DNA of 64,000 nucleotides from Oscillospiraceae bacterium (GCA_009780235.1 WRAK01000001.1:108911-172910), one strand, 5' to 3'. Shown: positions 1 through 7,900, numbered from the stretch's first letter. Notes: generated by a model not told the origin, from the sequence alone. Numbers and translations: made by a program.

Positions 1-1
1 G

Positions 2-208
2 GAGTTTGAGGGCTTCCCGGAAGACGCAATCGAGTGGGCCATGACGCAAATTGATGCGGAAACGGATTGGAGAGAGCAAGCGGTGTTATCGGCGGAGGCC
101 TATCTGGACCTCATGAGCTTTTCAAGAAGCGGACTGATAGACCAGTTGGAGTTTGAAGGATTCTCACGCGAAGACGCAGAATATGCCGCAAGTCGCGTGT
201 TTGACTAA
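2..208 (+). CDS. Ltp family lipoprotein, C-terminal fragment
   Basis: The open frame enters from the left edge and ends at TAA 206-208, giving 68 residues. It carries two copies of a short helical motif: residues near the start (EFEGFPEDAIEWA) and a fuller copy ending in FSRSGLIDQLEFEGFSRED. This Ala-Tyr-Leu...Phe-Ser-Arg-x-Gly-Leu-Ile-x-Gln-Leu pattern is typical of the Lipoprotein_Ltp repeat found in surface-exposed lipoproteins of Firmicutes and Actinobacteria. The N-terminus with its signal peptide lies outside the window, so surface location is inferred from the family. tyrS begins 55 bases downstream on the same strand. Function is unknown beyond the domain. Confidence 0.7.
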   Translation, partial: EFEGFPEDAIEWAMTQIDAETDWREQAVLSAEAYLDLMSFSRSGLIDQLEFEGFSREDAEYAASRVFD

Positions 209-262
209 ATGCCGAGACAAAATAAATCGGACGGAACCCCCAAGAAAGAGAAGTGACCAAAA

Positions 263-1507
263 ATGAGCGTATTCCAAGAACTGAAAGCCCGCGGCCTCAT
301 CGCCCAGATGACGGACGAGCGGGAAATCCAAGAACTCATCGACAAAGGCGGCGCAAAGTTTTACATCGGCTTTGACGCCACGGCGGACAGTCTCCACGTC
401 GGCCATATGGTGCAACTCATCATCATGCGCCACCTCCAACTGGCGGGCAACGTCCCCGTATTCCTGCTCGGCGGTGGGACGACCTTAATCGGCGACCCCT
501 CCGGTCGTAGCGACATGCGGCAGATGATGACCATGGAGCAAATTGCCCACAACTGCGAGTGTTTCAAACAGCAGGCGGGCAGAATCCTCGACTTCTCCGA
601 GGGCAAGAGCATGATGGTGAACAACGCCGACTGGCTCATTGACCTCGGCTACGTAGAACTCCTGCGTGAAGTCGGTGCGCATTTCTCCGTCAACCGTATG
701 CTTACTGCCGAAGCCTATAAAGCCCGTTGGGAGAAAGGTCTCAGTTTCTTAGAGTTCAACTACATGATTATGCAGGCCTATGATTTCTACGTGCTCTTCA
801 AAGAACACGGCATCCGCCTCCAATGCGGCGGCGATGACCAGTGGTCGAACATTCTGGCGGGTACGGAACTCATCCGCAGAAAAACAGCCGAAAACGGCGG
901 CGCGGGTGAGGACGCTTATGGTATGACCTTCAAGCTCTTGCTCACCACCACAGGCCAAAAAATGGGCAAGACCCAAGCCGGAGCCGTCTGGCTCGACCCG
1001 GAAAAAACCAGTCCCTTTGACTTTTACCAATACTGGCGCAACGTAGATGACGCCGATGTCCTCAATTGTCTGCGTATGCTCACCTTCCTCCCCGTCGCCG
1101 AGATTGAGACGATGGCGGCATGGGAGGGCAGTCAGCTCAACCGTGCCAAAGAGATTCTGGCTTACGAACTGACCACCATCGTCCACGGCGAGGCCGAGGC
1201 GCAGAAAGCCGAAGAGACCGCCAAAGCCCTGTTCACCGCAGGCGGCGCAGCGGACATGCCCACCGTGACGCTCACAGCGGACGACCTCACAGACGGTGTC
1301 ATCGACATCTTGGCACTCTTGGTCAAAACAGGCCTGTGCCCCTCCAAAAGCGAAGCCCGCCGCGCCGTAGAACAGGGCGGGGTAGAGGCCGCAGGAGAAA
1401 AAATGGATGGCTTTGGCGTAAGCTTCACCGCCGCAGCCCTCACAGGCGAAGGCATAGTGCTGCGCCGCGGGAAAAAGAAGTTTTGCCGCGTGGTGTTGGG
1501 CGAATAG
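263..1507 (+). CDS. tyrS: tyrosine--tRNA ligase
   Basis: Class I aminoacyl-tRNA synthetase that charges tRNA-Tyr in the cytoplasm. The 414 residues match the usual bacterial TyrRS length. The HIGH-type motif is HVGH near residues 45-48, and the KMSKS-type loop is KMGKT near 233-237. The C-terminal ~80 residues are an S4-like RNA-binding domain (CPSKSEARRAVEQGGVEAAGEKM). The ATG at 263 follows a purine-rich AAGAAAGAGAAG stretch. I see no T-box leader or antiterminator between the upstream lipoprotein stop and this start. The stop TAG at 1505-1507 is followed within two bases by a TGTAGGGG repeat arm. Confidence 0.97.
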   Translation: MSVFQELKARGLIAQMTDEREIQELIDKGGAKFYIGFDATADSLHVGHMVQLIIMRHLQLAGNVPVFLLGGGTTLIGDPSGRSDMRQMMTMEQIAHNCECFKQQAGRILDFSEGKSMMVNNADWLIDLGYVELLREVGAHFSVNRMLTAEAYKARWEKGLSFLEFNYMIMQAYDFYVLFKEHGIRLQCGGDDQWSNILAGTELIRRKTAENGGAGEDAYGMTFKLLLTTTGQKMGKTQAGAVWLDPEKTSPFDFYQYWRNVDDADVLNCLRMLTFLPVAEIETMAAWEGSQLNRAKEILAYELTTIVHGEAEAQKAEETAKALFTAGGAADMPTVTLTADDLTDGVIDILALLVKTGLCPSKSEARRAVEQGGVEAAGEKMDGFGVSFTAAALTGEGIVLRRGKKKFCRVVLGE

Positions 1508-1508
1508 T

Positions 1509-1535
1509 TGTAGGGGCGGCCCCACGTGGCCGCCC
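1509..1535. repeat. single TGTAGGGG hairpin arm
   Basis: TGTAGGGG followed by an inner palindrome (CGGCC..GGCCGCC around CACGTG). This is one half of the double-hairpin family seen throughout the window. It sits two bases after the tyrS stop codon. Confidence 0.7.
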
Positions 1536-1540
1536 TTTCC

Positions 1541-1660
1541 CTTCGCCCTTAGGCCCCTTCGCTTGCCGAGGGGGCTGTGTCAGTATAGCTGACTGGGGGA
1601 GAACTCCCTCCGCCCGCCGCTTTGCGGCGGCCACCTCCCACGCAAGCGAAGGAGGCTTTC
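1541..1660. repeat. GAGGGGGC/CCTCC-type composite palindromic repeat
   Basis: A series of small palindromes: GGCCCCTTCGC...GAGGGGGC, a CAGTATAGCTG core, GGGGGAG/CTCCCTCC, CCGCCGC-TTT-GCGGCGG, then CACCTCCC..GGAGGC. The same ordered modules recur near 24150-24310, 25960-26121, 33966-34110 and 53524-53610. It carries no convincing gene. Confidence 0.7.
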
Positions 1661-1725
1661 ACAAATCCCTCCCAAAACGAGTGATTGCAATCGTTTTATT
1701 TTGTTAACAAACAGTTTTTTTCACG

Positions 1726-1757
1726 TTCATACTTTAGCCATATTTCTTCGCTATACT
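1726..1757 (+). promoter_or_regulatory. weak candidate promoter of the small RNA
   Basis: TATACT at 1752-1757 is a good -10. The best upstream match is TTCATA at 1726-1731, with a long 20-base spacer, so the -35 is weak. The next features downstream are hairpins and an intrinsic terminator, not a reading frame. Confidence 0.35.
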
Positions 1758-1762
1758 AAAAC

Positions 1763-1991
1763 CATCCCAAGTGGGATACACATTCTCCTTCAATTGCACA
1801 CACCGGGGCGTCACCGGCGGTGGCGCCCCACCCCCCCCATCAAGACCGCCGCAAGGCGTTTTGAATAAAGCACTCCACTCCTTTCATTCCCCCTGATTGC
1901 TTTGTACAATCCTCCAAAGCAAGCGAACCACCATCCCAATCCCCTAACATAGCCTATCGGCGGAAACGCCGATAGGCTACTTTTTTGTTTT
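1763..1991 (+). ncRNA. candidate structured small RNA with C-rich loops
   Basis: About 230 bases contain no credible gene but hold five hairpins in tandem. They are ATCCC/GGGAT (1764-1777), an 11-bp GGGGCGTCACC/GGTGGCGCCCC stem (1805-1829), CGCC-GCAA-GGCG with a GNRA-type tetraloop (1847-1858), an 8-bp TTGCTTTG/CAAAGCAA stem (1897-1922) and an intrinsic terminator (1951-1990). The linkers are pyrimidine-rich. CTCCTT (1785-1790), ACTCCTTTC (1877-1885) and ATCCTC in a loop (1909-1914) resemble the anti-Shine-Dalgarno end of 16S rRNA and fall in predicted unpaired stretches. I do not recognise a known RNA family. A 6S-like fold is unlikely because the two ends are not complementary. Confidence 0.45.
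1951..1991 (+). terminator. intrinsic terminator with GAAA loop
   Basis: A 12-bp stem AGCCTATCGGCG/CGCCGATAGGCT closed by a GAAA tetraloop, followed by AC and a T-rich tract (TTTTTTGTTTTT). No coding gene lies between the repeat block and this site, which supports a non-coding transcript. Confidence 0.85.
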
Positions 1992-1994
1992 TCC

Positions 1995-2107
1995 CTCTCC
2001 GTGGAGGGGTGCCGCCGCAGGTGGTGGGGTGGTGCCTTTTGTAACGGTCGCCCCCACGCCGCCCGCCAAACCGCAACCGCACGGGCGGGATAACCCCGCT
2101 CCTACAA
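1995..2107. repeat. CTCC-GTGGAG / GCCGCCGCAGG repeat with terminal arm
   Basis: CTCTCCGTGGAGGGGTGCC then GCCGCAGGTGGTGGGG, a module also seen near 39416-39460, 48505-48550 and 34113-34146. It ends in GCGGGATAACCCCGCTCCTACA (split here as GCGGGATAACC and CCGCTCCTACA), which is the reverse complement of the arm near 60110. Confidence 0.55.
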
Positions 2108-2120
2108 AAAATCCCCGAAA

Positions 2121-2150
2121 AAGGGCCGCTCCGAAGAGCGGCCCTTTTTG
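2121..2150. terminator. bidirectional terminator
   Basis: A 12-bp stem AAAGGGCCGCTC/GAGCGGCCCTTT around CGAA, with A and T runs on both sides. On the minus strand it lies just past the stop of the small lipoprotein gene and can end the plsY-gpsA transcript. Confidence 0.85.
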
Positions 2151-2170
2151 TCTATTCAATGTTCCAAGCT

Positions 2171-2521
2171 CTACTGACGAACAAGTACAAGGTAATAATC
2201 ATCTCCGGCTTCAGAACGGAGTATCAACTGATTTTCCCGGAGTGTGAAGTGAGCATCGAATGGGAAGAAAACGATGCTGTCAAAATCAAAGAACAAAGTA
2301 TCACCATCAATGCGGAATGTACCCCAATCGCCGTCGCCGTCGATGAAGGTGCCATCTTCATAAAAGGTGAAAAAGCGTATCCAATCGGGTGATGGGCTGT
2401 CGTCTTGTTGGCACGCCCATGAACCGATGATGGCCTCCTCGGGGCTTATGCTGCCGCAAGCTGTCAATAGCCCGACACAGAGCAATGCGGTGAGCAAAAC
2501 AACGAAAATTCTCTTTTTCAT
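2171..2521 (-). CDS. small putative lipoprotein
   Basis: A predicted exported lipoprotein of 116 residues. The start chosen is the ATG at 2521, preceded by TTGGAGC at good spacing; an upstream ATG would overlap gpsA. The N-terminus is a classic type II signal: MKKR, then a hydrophobic run, then LTAC as lipobox near residues 19-22. The mature part is acidic and beta-strand-like (DGTFIDGDGDWGTFRIDGDTLFF, split by DGDG), resembling small lipocalin/DUF5640-type secreted domains, but I cannot name the family. It begins 15 bases after the gpsA stop and is probably cotranscribed with plsY-gpsA. Function unknown. Confidence 0.75.
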   Translation of the reverse strand: MKKRIFVVLLTALLCVGLLTACGSISPEEAIIGSWACQQDDSPSPDWIRFFTFYEDGTFIDGDGDWGTFRIDGDTLFFDFDSIVFFPFDAHFTLRENQLILRSEAGDDYYLVLVRQ

Positions 2522-2535
2522 AATTAGCTCCAAAA

Positions 2536-3555
2536 TCAAGAATTCACCCACTCCGCCGTAGCCGGGTCATGGAGTTCCGCTTTCTTGCTCCGCCGCATCA
2601 AATCTTCCAGTACCCGTCCGGGATCTTTCCCCTCGTAGAGCACTCGATAAATCTCCCCGCAGACGGGCATTTCCACACCCGCCTCGGCGGCCAGCACTTG
2701 GGCGGCACCGGCGGCGTAATAGCCCTCGACTACGCCCCCGACCTGCTCCATGGCTTCTGAGACAGGCACACCCTTGCCAATCAAAACCCCGGCACGGCGA
2801 TTGCGTGAGTGGCGAGAGGTACAGGTGACAATCAAATCGCCAACGCCCGCAAGACCCGCTAAAGTCTCGCGCTTGCCGCCGAGTGCGACGGCGAGGGTGG
2901 CGATTTCATCCAAACCCCGTGTCATGAGTGCGGCGATGGTGTTGTCCCCGCAGCCCAGCCCGTCCGAGGCCCCGGCGGCGAGGGCGATGACGTTTTTGAG
3001 CGCGGCCCCCAGCTCTACGCCGATAACATCCGTGCTGGTGTAGACACGGAAGCGATCGCTCATGAACACGTCCTGCACCAAGCGGGCAACGGCCAAGTCC
3101 GCCGATGCCGCCACGCAGGCGGTGGGGATACCCCGTGCGACTTCTTCAGCGTGCGACGGACCGGAAAGTGCCGCAATACGGGCATGTTCGCCCAGTTCAT
3201 CTCGCACCACATCGGAAAAGTGTTTGAGCGTCTCCCGCTCAATGCCCTTGGAGACAACGACTACCGCAGCCCCCGGAGCTAAGTATTCCCGCATCGCCCG
3301 TGCCGTCTCCCGCACGGCGAAAGACGGCGTGGCGAGTACGACAAGTTCCGCATCCCGCACCGAGGAGATATCCGCCGTGCAAACAAGCGTTTCCGGCAAA
3401 GTCACACCGGGAAGGAATGGATTCTCCCGTGTCAGTTGCAGAACTTCGGATTCCGCGGCAAACGCCGACCACAGAGTCACCCGATGGCCGTTTTCACGGA
3501 GCAGTATGGCCAGAGCCGTGCCCCAACCGCCGCTGCCTAATACGGTGATGTTCAA
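2536..3555 (-). CDS. gpsA: NAD(P)-dependent glycerol-3-phosphate dehydrogenase
   Basis: Reduces dihydroxyacetone phosphate to sn-glycerol 3-phosphate, the substrate of PlsY next door. The 339 residues start with the Rossmann fingerprint GSGGWGTALA at residues 7-16. The family signatures VSKGIE, LSGPSHAEEVARG (catalytic-domain lysine region ALKNV near 190) and TRGLDE are all present. The start is a TTG at 3555 with GGAGGGG seven bases upstream. That TTG overlaps the TGA stop of plsY (TTGA), implying translational coupling. Cytoplasmic enzyme of phospholipid synthesis. Confidence 0.97.
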   Translation of the reverse strand: MNITVLGSGGWGTALAILLRENGHRVTLWSAFAAESEVLQLTRENPFLPGVTLPETLVCTADISSVRDAELVVLATPSFAVRETARAMREYLAPGAAVVVVSKGIERETLKHFSDVVRDELGEHARIAALSGPSHAEEVARGIPTACVAASADLAVARLVQDVFMSDRFRVYTSTDVIGVELGAALKNVIALAAGASDGLGCGDNTIAALMTRGLDEIATLAVALGGKRETLAGLAGVGDLIVTCTSRHSRNRRAGVLIGKGVPVSEAMEQVGGVVEGYYAAGAAQVLAAEAGVEMPVCGEIYRVLYEGKDPGRVLEDLMRRSKKAELHDPATAEWVNS

Positions 3556-4205
3556 GCGTCATCCCCTCCTCGCTTTTTCCCGAAACTCAGTTTGCGCTCC
3601 TCGCCTTTAATCAGACGCACGATATTCCCACCGTGCCGATAGTCGATAAACGCTCCGCAGACCAAAGCAATCAGCGTCGCCCAAAGGTCAAGACCCAACA
3701 CCCAAAACGCGGCAGGGAAAGCCGTAGCCGCCATAATCGACCCCAGCGACACATAGCGGGTCAAAAACACGCCGAGGAAAAACAAGCCCCAGACGATGAG
3801 TGCCACCCGCCAGTCCGCAATAATGGCAATCGTCCCTGCGGACAAAATCCCTTTGCCGCCTTTGAAGCCGTACAGACAAGGGTAAGAGTGGCCGAACACC
3901 GTAAACAGCCCGGCCCACATCTGCCCGATGATAACCCGATCCGCCGCCTCGCCGTAGGTGAGAAAGTGATTTGCAAGCAGCCCGCCCGCGATGACAGGGC
4001 CGGCGGCCTTGAGGACATCAATCAAAATAACCAGCACAACCGTTTTTCCGCCGTAGGTGCGCAAAAAGTTAGTCAAGCCCGCATTTCCGCTGCCGTGTTT
4101 GCGGATATCCTCCCGATAGACAAGCCGAGAGGTGATAATCGCCCCGTTCAAGCCCCCGAGGAAATAAGCCCCGGCAGCAATGGCGATAGCCAATAAAATA
4201 ACCAT
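3552..4205 (-). CDS. plsY: acyl-phosphate:glycerol-3-phosphate acyltransferase
   Basis: Integral membrane enzyme that moves an acyl group from acyl phosphate to glycerol 3-phosphate, giving lysophosphatidic acid. The 217 residues include an N-terminal membrane segment and the conserved loop motifs GSGNAGLTNFLRTYG (residues ~37-51), GHSYPCLYGFKGGKG (~105-119) and, near the C-terminus, the YRHGGNIVRL motif. The length fits the family. The ATG has GGAAGGAG upstream. It overlaps gpsA by one start/stop unit, so the two steps of lysophosphatidate synthesis are made together. A single TGTAGGGG-like arm lies between plsY and der. Confidence 0.97.
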   Translation of the reverse strand: MVILLAIAIAAGAYFLGGLNGAIITSRLVYREDIRKHGSGNAGLTNFLRTYGGKTVVLVILIDVLKAAGPVIAGGLLANHFLTYGEAADRVIIGQMWAGLFTVFGHSYPCLYGFKGGKGILSAGTIAIIADWRVALIVWGLFFLGVFLTRYVSLGSIMAATAFPAAFWVLGLDLWATLIALVCGAFIDYRHGGNIVRLIKGEERKLSFGKKRGGDDA

Positions 4206-4223
4206 ATATATACTCCTTCCCTC

Positions 4224-4250
4224 ATAGGGGCGAATTGTGTTCGCCCGCCG
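4224..4250. repeat. degenerate TAGGGG arm
   Basis: CATAGGGGCGAA-TTGTG-TTCGCCCG: one arm of the TGTAGGGG family with inner stem GGGCGAA/TTCGCCC, in the der-plsY gap. Confidence 0.55.
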
Positions 4251-4262
4251 TTCCTTTGTTCC

Positions 4263-5594
4263 CTATATCCCCTGGTCGCCTTTCTGCCGAATCGTCATCC
4301 GAATCGGTGTGCCCTCCAGTCCGAATACGCCGCGAATCTGGTTCTCCAGATACCGTTGATAGGAGAAATGGAACAGTTCACGGCTGTTGGCAAAGACCAC
4401 GAAATGCGGCGGCCGCACCCCGGTCTGGGTCATATAGTAAATTTTCAGCCGCTTGCCCTTGTCCGTGGGCGGTTGTACGCGCATGGTCGCATCGGCCAAG
4501 ATGCTGTTGAGGCTTCCCGTGGAGATGCGCATACAGCTCTGGTCGTAGACGAAGTTAATCAGCTCGAAAATCCGCTCTACCCGCTGACCTGTGAGGGCTG
4601 AGATGAAGAGGACGGGTACGTAGCTCATGAAACTGAGGTCGCCGAGAATCCGCTTGCGCATTTTCTCCATCGTGCCGGTTTCTTTCTCGACCAAATCCCA
4701 CTTGTTGACCAAGACAATACTTGCCTTGCCCGCCTCGTGCGCCATCCCGGCGACTTTCGTGTCCTGTTCGGTGACGCCCTCGCGGGCATCAATGAGAATC
4801 AGGCACACGTCCGCCCGCGCAATGGCCATTTTAGCCCGCAGGACGGAGAATTTTTCGATTCTGTCATACACACGGCTTTTCTTGCGCAGACCCGCCGTGT
4901 CGATAAAGACATATTTGCCGTGTTCATTCTCCAAGGACGAATCCACCGCGTCCCGTGTCGTACCCGCTACATCGCTGACGATGACACGTTTCTCGCCCAA
5001 GACGAGATTCACCAGCGAACTCTTGCCCACGTTGGGCTTGCCGATGATGGCGACCTTAATCGTGTCATCCTCTTCGTCCTCCGCATCCGGGGGAGGGAAG
5101 AGTGCCACGCAAGCGTCCAAAAGGTCACCCGTCCCGTGGCCGTGGACAGCCGAGACAGGGATAGGATCCCCGAGGCCGAGGGAATAAAACTCATAAAAAT
5201 CCGGGTTGACCGCCCCGCCCACATGGTCCATCTTATTGACGGCAAGCAGCACGGGTTTCCGAGACCGTAAGAGCATCTGCGCCACGTCTTGGTCAGCCGC
5301 CGTGACCCCTGCGTGGATGTCCGTGACCAGCACGATGACATCCGCCGTGGCGATGGCGATTTCCGCCTGCTCCCGCATGAAGAGCAGGATTTCATCGTCC
5401 GTCGTCGGTTCAATGCCCCCGGTGTCCACGAGGTCAAAGTCCCGCCCGTTCCAGTCACACGAGGCGTAAAGCCTGTCACGTGTCACCCCCGGCGTGTCCT
5501 CCACAATGGAGAGCCGCTGGCCGACCAGACGGTTAAATAAGTGGCTCTTGCCCACGTTCGGGCGGCCGACTATGGCTACTAATGGTTTTGGCAT
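4263..5594 (-). CDS. der: ribosome biogenesis GTPase Der
   Basis: Double-GTPase needed for 50S subunit assembly. The start chosen is the ATG at 5594, with GGAGG six bases upstream; a longer frame adds 11 unlikely residues. The 443 residues contain two complete G domains. The first has GRPNVGKS near residue 9, DTPG and NKMD; the second has GKPNVGKSSLVN near 184, DTAG and NKWD. A C-terminal KH-like domain (LKIYYMTQTGVRPPHFVVFAN) follows. The neighbouring DUF512 gene upstream is a common companion of der in Clostridia. The 5' gap carries repeat elements, so cotranscription with the DUF512 gene is possible but not shown. Confidence 0.97.
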   Translation of the reverse strand: MPKPLVAIVGRPNVGKSHLFNRLVGQRLSIVEDTPGVTRDRLYASCDWNGRDFDLVDTGGIEPTTDDEILLFMREQAEIAIATADVIVLVTDIHAGVTAADQDVAQMLLRSRKPVLLAVNKMDHVGGAVNPDFYEFYSLGLGDPIPVSAVHGHGTGDLLDACVALFPPPDAEDEEDDTIKVAIIGKPNVGKSSLVNLVLGEKRVIVSDVAGTTRDAVDSSLENEHGKYVFIDTAGLRKKSRVYDRIEKFSVLRAKMAIARADVCLILIDAREGVTEQDTKVAGMAHEAGKASIVLVNKWDLVEKETGTMEKMRKRILGDLSFMSYVPVLFISALTGQRVERIFELINFVYDQSCMRISTGSLNSILADATMRVQPPTDKGKRLKIYYMTQTGVRPPHFVVFANSRELFHFSYQRYLENQIRGVFGLEGTPIRMTIRQKGDQGI

Positions 5595-5611
5595 GGAAAC
5601 CTCCAAAGGTA

Positions 5612-5638
5612 TTTGTAGGGGGCGCATAGTGTGCGCCC
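5612..5638. repeat. single TGTAGGGGGCGCA arm
   Basis: TGTAGGGGGCGCATA-GTGTGCGCCC, a self-complementary arm of the TGTAGGGG family just upstream of der. Confidence 0.65.
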
Positions 5639-5664
5639 GTTCGATTCTGCTTTGTACTACGAAT

Positions 5665-5740
5665 TGTAGGGCGCGATGTCCTCATCGCGCCGTGTATCGT
5701 ATTTGGGGCGTGCGGCGCGATGAGGACATCGCGCCCTACA
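5665..5740. repeat. paired TGTAGGGCGCG...CGCGCCCTACA inverted element
   Basis: Two arms in inverted orientation, each containing GATGTCCTCATC or its complement flanked by GGCGC. They are separated by about 20 unrelated bases. The right end (CCCTACA) supplies the TAG stop of the DUF512 gene at 5736-5738. Near-identical elements occur at 33769, 35856 and 48561. Confidence 0.85.
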
Positions 5741-7049
5741 AGGGGATAATTGCCCCTAAAAACGCGCCCCCGTCCACATCAACCGCTACTACTGGGACAC
5801 CCAGCGTCTCCGCCAAAGCATCCACGGTCATGTCATCCAAAAATATGCCCTCACCCTCCCGAAACATGGACTTGGGAATGAGCAATCGCGCACCCAAATC
5901 CTTGTCCTTGAGCTGCGCGGCGATATCCTGTCCCGTGACCAAACCTGCCACGGTGACATCATGCCCGAAGAAGTCATTTCGGATGGCGTACACGCACCCC
6001 TCTATCTTACCACATTTTTCCGCCGCTGTCGCCAGCAAATCTTGTAGAAACGGCGCAGATGCCACTCCGGTAGCAATAGAAAAGGGAAGGGGGGGATCAA
6101 TGTAGGGACGGCATCTTGCCGACCGCTCATCTAAGGCATCCAAAAACTCTGCCTCAAACGACCGCATCAAGCCAACCCCATTCTCCAATTGCGGATACCC
6201 CTCATAGGCATCCTCTTCGGGCAAAGGCAGGTCGCCCCGCAGATACAACTCGTCCCCGCAAAAGAAAATCCGACTACCGTACTCGGCGAGACACCGCGCA
6301 GCAAACGTCTCCACCTGTGCAACCATCTCGCGGGCAAGTTCCGGCGAAACGGGAGCCAGATTATACAAGTCATCCCGATGCGCAGTAAGCCCCACAGGCA
6401 CAACAGACACACTCTGCAATCGGGGCCAAAGCCCTGCCAAGTCCGCCATCGACCGCTCCAAAACGGCCCCATCATTTATGCCGGGACACAGCACAATCTG
6501 CGCATTCATGGTAATCCCCGCATCTCGAAACTGCCGCATTACATCCATACACCGCCCCGCCCGCAGGTTCCCCAGCATCATCGTACGAACGGCGGGGTCT
6601 GTGGCGTGGACGGAAATGTTAATCGGGCTGACCTTGAGCCGCAGCATCCGCGTAAGCTCCGCATCCGTGAGGTTCGTGAGCGAGATGTAGTTGCTGGTGA
6701 GGAAACTCAGCCGAATGTCGTCATCTTTAAAGTAGAGCGTTTCTCGCATCCCCGCAGGGAGTTGGTCGATGAAACAGAAAATACAACGGTTAGCACATCC
6801 CCGCGGCTTGTCCATCAGGTAAGTGGGGAACTGAAGCCCCAAATCCTCGCCATCACCTTTGCGTACAGAAACAATCTTCCATTCGCCATCTTCCGTTTTG
6901 GTTGTAACCATTAGGTCGGCGTCATAGCTGTGGAATTGATAATCCAGCACGTCCTTGATGGGTGTGCCGTTGATGGCCGCCAGCATTTCACCGGGCGAAA
7001 TTTTCCCCGCCGCCGGGGAATTTGGGCTTATGCTTATGATTTCGGTCAC
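5736..7049 (-). CDS. DUF512 domain radical SAM-type Fe-S protein with PDZ-like N-terminus
   Basis: The 437 residues begin with a PDZ-like segment (ISPGEMLAAINGTPIKDVLDY). A cysteine cluster CANRCIFCF follows near residue 85 and matches the Cx3Cx2C of radical SAM-type iron-sulfur sites. The C-terminal half is the DUF512 domain (FCGDELYLRGDLPLPEEDAYEGYPQLENGVG in two stretches). Start is a GTG at 7049 with GGAGG eight bases upstream. The family sits beside der in many Clostridia; its substrate is not established. The stop codon is TAG contributed by the repeat element at 5665-5740. Cytoplasmic redox or modification enzyme is an inference from the Fe-S motif. Confidence 0.9.
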   Translation of the reverse strand: MTEIISISPNSPAAGKISPGEMLAAINGTPIKDVLDYQFHSYDADLMVTTKTEDGEWKIVSVRKGDGEDLGLQFPTYLMDKPRGCANRCIFCFIDQLPAGMRETLYFKDDDIRLSFLTSNYISLTNLTDAELTRMLRLKVSPINISVHATDPAVRTMMLGNLRAGRCMDVMRQFRDAGITMNAQIVLCPGINDGAVLERSMADLAGLWPRLQSVSVVPVGLTAHRDDLYNLAPVSPELAREMVAQVETFAARCLAEYGSRIFFCGDELYLRGDLPLPEEDAYEGYPQLENGVGLMRSFEAEFLDALDERSARCRPYIDPPLPFSIATGVASAPFLQDLLATAAEKCGKIEGCVYAIRNDFFGHDVTVAGLVTGQDIAAQLKDKDLGARLLIPKSMFREGEGIFLDDMTVDALAETLGVPVVAVDVDGGAFLGAIIPL

Positions 7050-7076
7050 GGAGTTCGCCTCCTACTCCAACATAAC

Positions 7077-7106
7077 AAAAGAGGGGGCACGGATGCCCCC
7101 TCTTTT
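7077..7106 (-). terminator. terminator after rpmF
   Basis: GAGGGGGCA-CGGA-TGCCCCCTC with A run on one side and CTTTTG on the other. It ends the yceD-rpmF transcript on the minus strand. Confidence 0.85.
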
Positions 7107-7110
7107 CCGC

Positions 7111-7299
7111 TTAGTCTGCGTCTTTCACAGATATCACTTCTCTGTCCTTGTACGTACCGCAAGCTCTGCAAGCCCGGTGGGGCAAGCGATAAGCGTCGCA
7201 CTTGGGACAGGTCAGGATATTGGGCGTAGCCAGTTTCCAATGGGAACTGCGCCGCTTGTCTCTTCTCTGTCTCGATACCTTACTTTTTGGGACCGCCAT
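7111..7299 (-). CDS. rpmF: 50S ribosomal protein bL32
   Basis: Small basic ribosomal protein of the large subunit, 62 residues. It starts MAVPKSKVSRQRRDKRR and has a zinc-ribbon with CPKC near residue 32 and CRAC near 45, the four-cysteine form of bL32. GGAGG lies nine bases before the ATG. It follows yceD by 42 bases, the standard bacterial yceD-rpmF arrangement, and is followed by a strong terminator. Confidence 0.97.
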   Translation of the reverse strand: MAVPKSKVSRQRRDKRRSSHWKLATPNILTCPKCDAYRLPHRACRACGTYKDREVISVKDAD

Positions 7300-7341
7300 A
7301 ATGACACCTCCTTGGCGTTGCTGCTTGCAGCATTGTGTGAT

Positions 7342-7824
7342 TTATTCCAATAACTGCTGCAGTGCAGCCAGTCTGGGGTCGACGTCTCGTTTGCAGGCAC
7401 AAGGCCCGTCGTTCAAATTCGCACCGCAGGAGATACAAAGCCCCGCGCAGCTCTCGTCGCATACAATCTTGCTCTCCATGTCTAAGAGAAAGACCGTGGT
7501 GAAAATCTCGTCCAAATCCACCGACCCGCCTTCTAGGAGGAAGATGTCGGGGTTCTCCTCGTTCGTCAGCGTCTCCGCTAAATAGGCGGTGACGGGCAAA
7601 ATTTTCTCGGCCTCGAATGAAGCCATACATCGATCGCAAGTACAGACCATGGGCACCCGAATCTCGCCCCGCAGTTCCAATGCACCGGCTACGTTTACCA
7701 CATACCCGGACGCAGAAGCCGACCCGCACATCGTGCAAGCGGCCAAATCGGGGAGGGTGAGAGAGAAGTCAAACGGCTTCCTCGCCCCCGGGATTCCTAT
7801 AATGTCGTTGAGATTCAAACGCAT
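7342..7824 (-). CDS. yceD: YceD family (DUF177) protein
   Basis: A 160-residue DUF177 protein, normally encoded just before rpmF and linked to 23S rRNA or large-subunit assembly in several bacteria. Visible cysteine pairs are CTCDRC near residue 70, and CDESCAGLC-x2-C plus CACK near the C-terminus, which resemble zinc sites of this family. It is driven by the consensus promoter at 7857-7885 and shares a transcript with rpmF. The ribosome binding site (AGGGT) is weak, so the start is slightly less certain than the gene. Confidence 0.92.
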   Translation of the reverse strand: MRLNLNDIIGIPGARKPFDFSLTLPDLAACTMCGSASASGYVVNVAGALELRGEIRVPMVCTCDRCMASFEAEKILPVTAYLAETLTNEENPDIFLLEGGSVDLDEIFTTVFLLDMESKIVCDESCAGLCISCGANLNDGPCACKRDVDPRLAALQQLLE

Positions 7825-7856
7825 AATGACCCTGCCTCACTAATTGACACTATGAC

Positions 7857-7885
7857 ATTATAGTAGAAATTGACGCGGTTGTCAA
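7857..7885 (-). promoter_or_regulatory. consensus sigma-A promoter of yceD-rpmF
   Basis: On the minus strand TTGACA (7885-7880), a 17-base spacer, then TATAAT (7862-7857). Both hexamers are perfect. Transcription should start near 7850, about 25 bases before the yceD start codon. Confidence 0.92.
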
Positions 7886-7900
7886 ATACTTTTTCTTAGA

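Noticed and set aside
209..262. T-box leader for tyrS
   Set aside because: Only 54 bases separate the genes and no T-box core or antiterminator is present.
1120..1707. Arg/Pro-rich frame overlapping the tyrS end
   Set aside because: Out-of-frame reading of tyrS and repeat DNA, with no family match.
1763..1991. 6S RNA
   Set aside because: The 5' and 3' ends are not complementary, so the long closing stem of 6S RNA cannot form.
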